DNA of 38,828 bases, taken from NCBI GenBank assembly GCA_016788865.1, contig JAEUSB010000089.1, forward strand, positions 1 through 38,828, given 5' to 3'. The stretch comes from Leptospirales bacterium (GTDB lineage Bacteria > Spirochaetota > Leptospiria > Leptospirales > Leptonemataceae). Made by a program: the position numbers and the translations under genes. The notes beneath the pieces are model-generated. The model saw nothing but the letters and a program-made list of their open reading frames with translations, did no database searches and was not told the origin of the DNA. The stretch's first letter is position 1; the number at the start of each line of letters is the position of its first letter. Positions 33,669 through 38,828 of the stretch are shown here, one piece after another.

Positions 33669-35435
33669 TCACGGCTTCCTTACGAGCCTTGCAATGCAAT
33701 CGTGTAACAGTCGCGGATCAAACGGCTTGGTGATGTAATCGGTCATGCCGGAGAGTCTGGCCAATTCGCGCTCTTCCGCCAGGGCCGCCGCTGTGAGAGC
33801 GACGATGGGAACCCGCGCCCTTTCGTTTCCCATTGCACGAATGGCGCGAGTCGCTTCAAATCCGTCTACTTCCGGCATCTGGAGATCCATCAGGATCAAG
33901 TCATAGCTATTGGCGGCAACTTTCTCAATGCCCTCGCGGCCATTGCACGCAACATCCACAACGGCGCCCCATTTTGACAGGAAGCGACGGGCGAGAATTA
34001 CATTGGGTTCATAGTCCTCAACGAGCAAAATCCTCGCATTCTTCAGGTCGCCTAACGGCGCCGACTGGATAGTATTAAGCTCGGGGCCGTCGTAGTGTCC
34101 AAACTCGAGAGTGAAGCTGAAGTCAGAACCTTTCCCTACCGTGCTATTTATCGAAATCGTGCTGCCCATCAATTCAAGCAGTCGCTTGGTGATGGCAAGG
34201 CCAAGGCCTGTGCCCCCATATCTTCGCGTTGTATCACTGGCTGCTTGCGCAAATGCTTCGAAAATAATCTCTTGCTTATCTTCGGGAATTCCAATTCCGG
34301 TGTCGCGAACTGAAAATTGAACTGAAACCCATTTCGCCGATTCGGTGCCGGGCGTAAGTCGGGCTGACAGGCAAACGTTCCCGGATTCCGTAAATTTCAC
34401 CGCATTTGAGACCAGGTTCATGAGCACCTGTGATAGGCGGGTGGAATCTCCCATGACCGTAGCGGGGAGATTGCCTTCCATTTCAAGTTCGAGCTTCAGT
34501 CCTTTTTGTTCGGCGCGGGGCCGAAGCGATGCTGCCAGGCTATCGAGCAGACCTCGGAGCGGGAAGGGTGAGTTTTCAACCGATACTTTACCTGCTTCGA
34601 TCTTGTTAAAGTCCAGTATGTCATTGAGCAGGATCAGCAGATTGTCCGCAGCAAATCTGAGGAGCCGCAAGTTTTCCAACTGGTCCGGTCTAGGATTGTC
34701 CTCAAGAAGCAAGTGGGTCATTCCCACCACTGAGTTCAACGGGGTTCGGATTTCGTGCGACATGGTCGAGAGGAAATCCGTTCGTGAGCGTGAAGCCCTT
34801 TCCGCCACGTCGCGAGCTGCAATGAGCCCGCTTTCAGAGCGCATGAGCTGTTCATTGATGGCGCGCGCGGCTTCGCGTTCAGCCTCGTATGTGCGTCTGA
34901 GCATACCAATAATAACCGCAAGCATGAGGAAGCCAATCGCAGAAGTAAAAATGAGATCGGCCCGGCGTGCCCCGTCGCTTGGATACGGGACAACAAGGTC
35001 CGGGCGCAGGGCTTCAAGGATGATCATTCCGAAAAATGCAGCCCCGACCACAAGGGCGCAAAAGATCGCATAACGTCCTTCAACGACGGCCACAAGGATT
35101 ACAACTCCGATGAGGAACATGATCGGGGGGGATCCTTCAAGCCCACCGGAAAGAAACCACATAAAGCACAGGCCCACGACGCCCATAAAGAGACTGGGCG
35201 CAAACACGTGCTTGAAAAGGCCGCGAAACCTGGACAGGTAATATGCAACCATGTAGAAGACAGCCGTGCCCGCGGTCACAAGACAGAGCATTGTATTCAA
35301 CCCCGTTGAATAGGCAAAGAATGCGCCGCCGCTGAAGCCTGCCGCGCCAACAATGAGGAAGGAGTTAAAGATTCTATGATTGAGGGATGATTGGTCGGGA
35401 GCGCCGGCCGTCCTGTAGAATAGTTTGCGCAGCAT
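33669..35435 (-). CDS. Hybrid sensor histidine kinase/response regulator
   Basis: A 588-residue inner-membrane kinase. About six helices (residues 25-180) form a membrane sensor with no large periplasmic loop. A short coiled coil (180-215) follows, then HisKA with phospho-accepting His227 in STMSHEIRTPLNSVVG. The HATPase_c domain has its N box VSNAVKF, G1 DTGIGIPED and G2 GGTGLGLAI. A C-terminal receiver domain has the phospho-acceptor Asp in LILMDLQMPEVDG and the Lys in DYITKPFDP. All catalytic residues are present. No HPt or output domain is attached, so phosphate must pass to another protein. It lies 10 nt after the acyltransferase gene in the same direction. The signal is unknown. Confidence 0.93.
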   Translation of the reverse strand: MLRKLFYRTAGAPDQSSLNHRIFNSFLIVGAAGFSGGAFFAYSTGLNTMLCLVTAGTAVFYMVAYYLSRFRGLFKHVFAPSLFMGVVGLCFMWFLSGGLEGSPPIMFLIGVVILVAVVEGRYAIFCALVVGAAFFGMIILEALRPDLVVPYPSDGARRADLIFTSAIGFLMLAVIIGMLRRTYEAEREAARAINEQLMRSESGLIAARDVAERASRSRTDFLSTMSHEIRTPLNSVVGMTHLLLEDNPRPDQLENLRLLRFAADNLLILLNDILDFNKIEAGKVSVENSPFPLRGLLDSLAASLRPRAEQKGLKLELEMEGNLPATVMGDSTRLSQVLMNLVSNAVKFTESGNVCLSARLTPGTESAKWVSVQFSVRDTGIGIPEDKQEIIFEAFAQAASDTTRRYGGTGLGLAITKRLLELMGSTISINSTVGKGSDFSFTLEFGHYDGPELNTIQSAPLGDLKNARILLVEDYEPNVILARRFLSKWGAVVDVACNGREGIEKVAANSYDLILMDLQMPEVDGFEATRAIRAMGNERARVPIVALTAAALAEERELARLSGMTDYITKPFDPRLLHDCIARLVRKP

Positions 35436-35445
35436 TCAGGTGCCG

Positions 35446-36279
35446 CTAGAGTTTACGCGTCTTTCCGCGGGCGCGGCTGCGCCGCTCTGGATGCAGCGTG
35501 AGCGCGTAGACCTGCTTTTCAAGCTCCGCCGTTAACTCCTTGGCGGCCTTCTTCTCATCACCCGTGGGGAACTCTGAAGGTGGTATAGGCTTCCCTATGT
35601 TATACGTAATCTTTGTCTGAAATATTCTTCCTGAAAGAATGTTTTGTGGGGTAAAGAATCCAAAGGAACCGGTAATGCCGCTGGGTATAATAGGAACTCT
35701 TGCGCGAATGGCCAGCTTTGCGGCGAGCGCTTTGAATGGTCCCATGACACCTGTTTCCGTTCTAGTCCCTTCCGGATAAAGGGATACGAGCTCTCCCTGC
35801 TCGATGAGGCCCACCATATAATCTTCAAGCTCGCGATAGTACTCGACTGCATCCCGAGCGGTCTCCCCGCGATAGTTGCGGATGATGGGTCTGCCTCCCC
35901 ACTCGTGCATCTGGGATTTGACCGCGTCAGCGTAGAAACTCAGGATCTTTTCAAGCAGGGGTTTCCAGAGCATGGGCCCCGGGAGCAGATTGAGGAGGGA
36001 TCCTTCCTTGAAGAGGAAATTCTTAATGTCAGCATCCGGTTCAAAGAGTTCTGCTTTCCCAAAATACACGATTCTGCGCGGGCTATTGATCGCCTGTACC
36101 GGCACATCAATCAAATCCGTGTGATTTGAAACAATGAGCCCGCCACCGTCGCGCGGAATGAACTCAGAACCCGTAACTTCAATCTTGAAGATACGCTCCA
36201 TGATTCCGCGCAAGACCGCTCTGGCCGGATCCAGCGGGATGGTAAACATTCTGAACACCTGATTGCCGTTATCTTCCAT
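35446..36279 (-). CDS. 1-acyl-glycerol-phosphate acyltransferase (PlsC-type)
   Basis: Membrane-associated acyltransferase that adds an acyl chain to lysophosphatidic acid or a related acceptor. The catalytic HxxxxD motif is SNHTDLID (His53, Asp58 from the chosen start), the glycerophosphate-binding motif is LYPEGTRTETG, and a later VPIIPSGITGSFGFF segment is also family-like. The C-terminus is basic (RRSRARGKTRKL). The frame is open further to 36504, overlapping the divergent lipoprotein gene. ATG 36279 is preferred because it removes the overlap and gives a typical N-terminus (277 residues), though no clear ribosome-binding site is seen. It is upstream of the histidine kinase gene. Confidence 0.85.
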   Translation of the reverse strand: MEDNGNQVFRMFTIPLDPARAVLRGIMERIFKIEVTGSEFIPRDGGGLIVSNHTDLIDVPVQAINSPRRIVYFGKAELFEPDADIKNFLFKEGSLLNLLPGPMLWKPLLEKILSFYADAVKSQMHEWGGRPIIRNYRGETARDAVEYYRELEDYMVGLIEQGELVSLYPEGTRTETGVMGPFKALAAKLAIRARVPIIPSGITGSFGFFTPQNILSGRIFQTKITYNIGKPIPPSEFPTGDEKKAAKELTAELEKQVYALTLHPERRSRARGKTRKL

Positions 36280-36382
36280 ATTTACGCGGTGCCACCCTGC
36301 ATGCCAGCGTGTCAGGAAAAGATCAATCGAATTTTCATATTTCGCTTTCAGGGGAGATCGGCGGGCGACGAGGTGTCTCAGG

Positions 36383-36910
36383 ATGAAACGGGCCATTTTT
36401 TTCTGTCTACTTTTGGCGGGTTGCGGGGATTTCTCGCTGGAATACGTCGTCAATAAGCCGGTCATCACGCCCGAGCACTTTCTGAGCGGCCAGCGCAGCG
36501 GCACCAGGGTGATAACCGATCGTGATGGGTATGTGCGCGGAGCCTACCCCGTCACGATGCAGTGCGAATTAGCGGGTGCTCTGGCGGGCAGATGCATCGA
36601 AGAGATCATTGAGCCGGACAACAAAAAGAGATCAGAGACCTACCAGTATACCTTTAAGTACCACGATCTCAAACCGACCGAAATCACACGAACAAACGGC
36701 ACCGAGCAGCTCGAAGGTGTTGTCAGCGGTTCGATTATCTGGATGAAAGGTCAGGGGAAGGTGCCAGGCTCAGACAAGACTGCAAAGGTTGAAACACGGA
36801 TACATATGTTGCCGCTTTCTGAGGAAACGTTCTACCAGGTAGACCAATTCCGGCAGTTTGGTTTTGCGGCCGGCCAGGTCACAACGATCTGGAAACGTGC
36901 CAACCGCTGA
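36383..36910 (+). CDS. Lipoprotein, possibly DUF3833-like
   Basis: A 175-residue lipoprotein: MKRAIFFCLLLAGC is a classical lipobox with Cys14. The mature part is strand-rich, and the pattern GVVSGSIIWMKGQGKVP, then TFYQVDQFRQFGFAAGQVTT near the end recalls DUF3833 lipoproteins. That assignment is weak. ATG 36383 is chosen because the lipobox starts there and GAGG lies nearby. Its stop is 4 nt before the glpX start, so the two are co-transcribed. Confidence 0.65.
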   Translation: MKRAIFFCLLLAGCGDFSLEYVVNKPVITPEHFLSGQRSGTRVITDRDGYVRGAYPVTMQCELAGALAGRCIEEIIEPDNKKRSETYQYTFKYHDLKPTEITRTNGTEQLEGVVSGSIIWMKGQGKVPGSDKTAKVETRIHMLPLSEETFYQVDQFRQFGFAAGQVTTIWKRANR

Positions 36911-36914
36911 TGCA

Positions 36915-37901
36915 ATGTCTGACTTCTTTCGCATCGGAGTTGAATTCGCGCGCGCTACGGATCTTGCGGCGCGCAATGTAATCGTTTGGTCCGGAAAGGC
37001 CCGCAAGAACGAGGCGGATCAAGTGGCCGTTGAAAGCATGCGGCAATGCATTGCAGAATTGCCGTACGCCTCCCACGTGCTGATAGGCGAAGGCGAAAAG
37101 GATCAGGCCCCAATGCTTTACGCGGGAGAGCGGTTTGGCAGTCCTGGTCAGACCGAGCTGGACCTGGTTGTAGATCCTCTCGAATGCACCACTAACTTCG
37201 CACATGGACTGCACGATTCGCTTTCCGTTTTGCTTGCAGTACCTCCAGGCACGATTCCGGCCATTCCTGGGACATACATGACCCAGATGCTATTGCCTGA
37301 TTCGCCGGCCGCATCATTCTTCAGGCAACAGGAAGTGGGCCCGTTGCTCGATACAAACATCAAAGAAATCTTGCGAACCGTTGCCCGTGAGAACGGAGTT
37401 GATGTAGGATCGCTGAACGTTGTGATCCAGGACAGGCCGAGGCATAAGGAAATCATTGAAGGAGCCCGCTCGGCAGGAGCAGGTGTAGCGCTTATTGATT
37501 CCGGGAGCGTTTCTGCCGCGGCCGAGATATTGATGCGCAAGGGTGGACGGTGGAGTTTGCTTTTTGGAACATACGGCGCGCCCGAAGGATTGATTCTTGC
37601 CTTTATGGCAAAGATGACCGGTGGATTTTTCGCAGGAAGAATTGCGCCACACGATCCTCTTTTTGAACACCAGACAAGAATCCTGGGCCTTGAAGACCGG
37701 GCTCTGTCGGCAGAAGAGTGGGTTAAGGGTGACGGCTGTCTTATTATGACGTGCATCCACTCCTCTACGTACCTGAGGGGAGTAGAGGTGCGCGCAGGAC
37801 ATACGTTCACGGAATCACTGCTCTGGACCAGGAGTGGCGTTCATCGACTATCGCATAAGAATGGAGAGCTTTGTGAATCCACAAAGTTGATGTCGCTGTA
37901 G
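36915..37901 (+). CDS. glpX: Fructose-1,6-bisphosphatase class II (GlpX), divergent
   Basis: Metal-dependent sugar bisphosphatase of gluconeogenesis, 328 residues, normal for GlpX. Recognised segments are KNEADQVAVESMR, VLIGEGEKDQAPML, VDPLECTTNFAHG (metal-site Asp, Glu and Thr kept), VIQDRPRHKEII and APEGLILAFMAKMTGG. Differences from usual GlpX are Cys in place of Gly in DPxEGT, GAPEG in place of GG-PEG, and TCIHSSTYLRGVEV where most have TGVTDGxLLxGV. Activity on fructose bisphosphate is therefore likely but not certain; sedoheptulose bisphosphate or another sugar is possible. ATG 36915 gives the family-like MSDFFRIGVEFARAT opening. Its stop overlaps the flippase GTG (TAGTG). Confidence 0.88.
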   Translation: MSDFFRIGVEFARATDLAARNVIVWSGKARKNEADQVAVESMRQCIAELPYASHVLIGEGEKDQAPMLYAGERFGSPGQTELDLVVDPLECTTNFAHGLHDSLSVLLAVPPGTIPAIPGTYMTQMLLPDSPAASFFRQQEVGPLLDTNIKEILRTVARENGVDVGSLNVVIQDRPRHKEIIEGARSAGAGVALIDSGSVSAAAEILMRKGGRWSLLFGTYGAPEGLILAFMAKMTGGFFAGRIAPHDPLFEHQTRILGLEDRALSAEEWVKGDGCLIMTCIHSSTYLRGVEVRAGHTFTESLLWTRSGVHRLSHKNGELCESTKLMSL

Positions 37902-38828
37902 TGTCCTTTCGGGAAAAAATCGATTCTCGTTTTGGCAAGGGAGTTTTTCTTTTTGCCGCACGCTCTTTCAATTCCCTGGCAGGACTTGTCTTTGCACTTT
38001 TCGCGGGCAGGTTCCTGACTGTCGAGGATCACGGCGTCTTTGCAGCTGTGCTCGCACGAATGGTAATCGCCCAGGCTATCCTTGAGGTTGGTCTGCAGTA
38101 TTCCCTGGTCCGCTACCTGGCACCGGCGATTCGGGCAGGCGAATCCGGCGAAGTTCAAAGCATCGTTCGAGCGTCGCTCTGGCTGAAGGGAGTAACATTT
38201 GCGATTCTTGGTGGTCTGGTCATGCTGCTGGCCATTCTGCTTTCGCTCTTCACCATGCCCGGCCCGGTGCTTGAGCTTCTCCCCGAATATGGTTCACCAA
38301 TCCTGCTCTGGATGATTTTCCTGGGCGGCGGGGCCATGTCGTTTGTATCCTACCAGGAAGCGGTGCTTGTTGCTCATGGTTCATACCTTCGCCTTGCCCT
38401 CTGGATTCCGCTGACCGGAATACTGCGCCTAACGTTCCTTGCCCTGGCCTACGTGGCGGGAACCGCACAATCCCCGGAGCATATCGTATTCGCATACTCG
38501 CTCGGCCCGGTGCTCTCGGTAGTTTGTTTTTTTTTTGTTTTTCCTGCTTCCTTTTTCACACAGCTCCCAGGTGCGACAGACTGGCGTGGGCATCTTCGTA
38601 AGCTGATATCCTACAATTCATTCATCGTAGTTGCGTCGTTCTTTTCCATATTTTCCGACTGGATGGAAGTACTGATGCTTTCAGAAGCCAGAGACACGGG
38701 GATTTACAACGCGGCGCGAATGCCGCTGCAGGGTTTCCTGATCCTCCTCTCCACCATGCAGTCGATGTTTCTACCATGGTTTTCCGGACTCGTGAATCTC
38801 GAAGAGTACCGCGTTGTATTTTCTAGAA
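37901..38828 (+). CDS. Wzx-like polysaccharide flippase, 3' end outside window
   Basis: The frame from GTG 37901 stays open to the right edge with no stop, giving 309 residues so far. It encodes a chain of membrane helices with the opening MSFREKIDSRFGKGVFLFAA and GLVFALFAGRFLTVEDHGVFA, typical of the MOP-superfamily polysaccharide exporters (Wzx, lipid III flippase-like). SDWMEVLMLSEARDTGIYNA in the middle is also typical. It would flip undecaprenyl-linked sugar units across the inner membrane. A run of ten T residues (38527-38536) codes for part of a Phe-rich helix. The GTG start overlaps the glpX stop, and no independent ribosome-binding site is seen. Confidence 0.75.
   Translation, partial: MSFREKIDSRFGKGVFLFAARSFNSLAGLVFALFAGRFLTVEDHGVFAAVLARMVIAQAILEVGLQYSLVRYLAPAIRAGESGEVQSIVRASLWLKGVTFAILGGLVMLLAILLSLFTMPGPVLELLPEYGSPILLWMIFLGGGAMSFVSYQEAVLVAHGSYLRLALWIPLTGILRLTFLALAYVAGTAQSPEHIVFAYSLGPVLSVVCFFFVFPASFFTQLPGATDWRGHLRKLISYNSFIVVASFFSIFSDWMEVLMLSEARDTGIYNAARMPLQGFLILLSTMQSMFLPWFSGLVNLEEYRVVFSR

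Noticed and set aside
34345..35073. 242-residue open frame antisense to the histidine kinase
   Set aside because: Ser/Arg-rich composition, no family pattern, fully inside a clearly coding kinase gene; a shadow frame.
37148..37810. 220-residue open frame antisense to glpX
   Set aside because: It mirrors glpX codon usage and has no ribosome-binding site or recognisable motif.

Overview
The window reads as chromosomal DNA of a Leptospirales-type spirochaete of moderate GC content. This is an inference. It rests on a surface-repeat protein of the kind described in Leptospira (LA_2272-like), a DUF115 motility-associated-factor protein beside smc, several lipoproteins with relaxed spirochaetal lipoboxes, a C-terminal-Phe outer-membrane barrel, a PEGA-domain protein and a short SMC. 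No rRNA, intact tRNA, CRISPR array, transposase or prophage gene was found. The genus cannot be fixed from the sequence alone.

Layout. Positions 1-3260: the 3' part of an RND efflux pump gene, split by a one-base frameshift, then a membrane-anchored protein resembling the chaperone part of SurA/PpiD, and a Yip1-like membrane protein. Positions 3261-8480: envelope and secreted proteins, namely a DsbD-alpha/thioredoxin-like protein also split by a one-base frameshift, a YhhN-like membrane protein, an outer-membrane barrel, an EEP-family lipoprotein hydrolase and a small exported protein. Two intergenic spaces here hold GC-rich sequences that fold as three-way junctions. Positions 8484-11917: a compact ArsR - SRPBCC - SRPBCC - DHA2 MFS - DoxX cluster whose promoter and start codon lie inside stacked palindromes. 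Positions 12048-18300: a metallophosphoesterase, pckA, a BKACE enzyme and a 795-residue surface repeat protein made of two tandem halves. Positions 18322-21355 (minus strand): a mucin-like lipoprotein with a C-terminal membrane tail, a small EamA transporter, a TPR-like protein and acyP.

Positions 21440-27161 form a plus-strand run: pdxJ, a CHAT-domain caspase-like protein, a YkgJ-like cysteine-cluster protein, a YciO/Sua5 protein, yebC, ruvC and ruvA. Most junctions overlap by a few bases, which suggests translational coupling. Next come a structured leader with a 70-residue orphan ORF and the DUF115 gene (minus). On the plus strand follow smc and a PEGA protein. Then a hybrid histidine kinase and a PlsC-type acyltransferase (minus), a lipoprotein, a divergent glpX and a 3'-truncated Wzx-like flippase running off the right edge.

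The points most worth a second look are the SMC with no canonical hinge, the CHAT/YkgJ pair heading an operon that ends in Holliday-junction genes, the duplicated surface-repeat protein, the ArsR operator overlapping its own start codon, the three-way-junction elements, and two independent one-base insertions in G runs that break otherwise intact genes.
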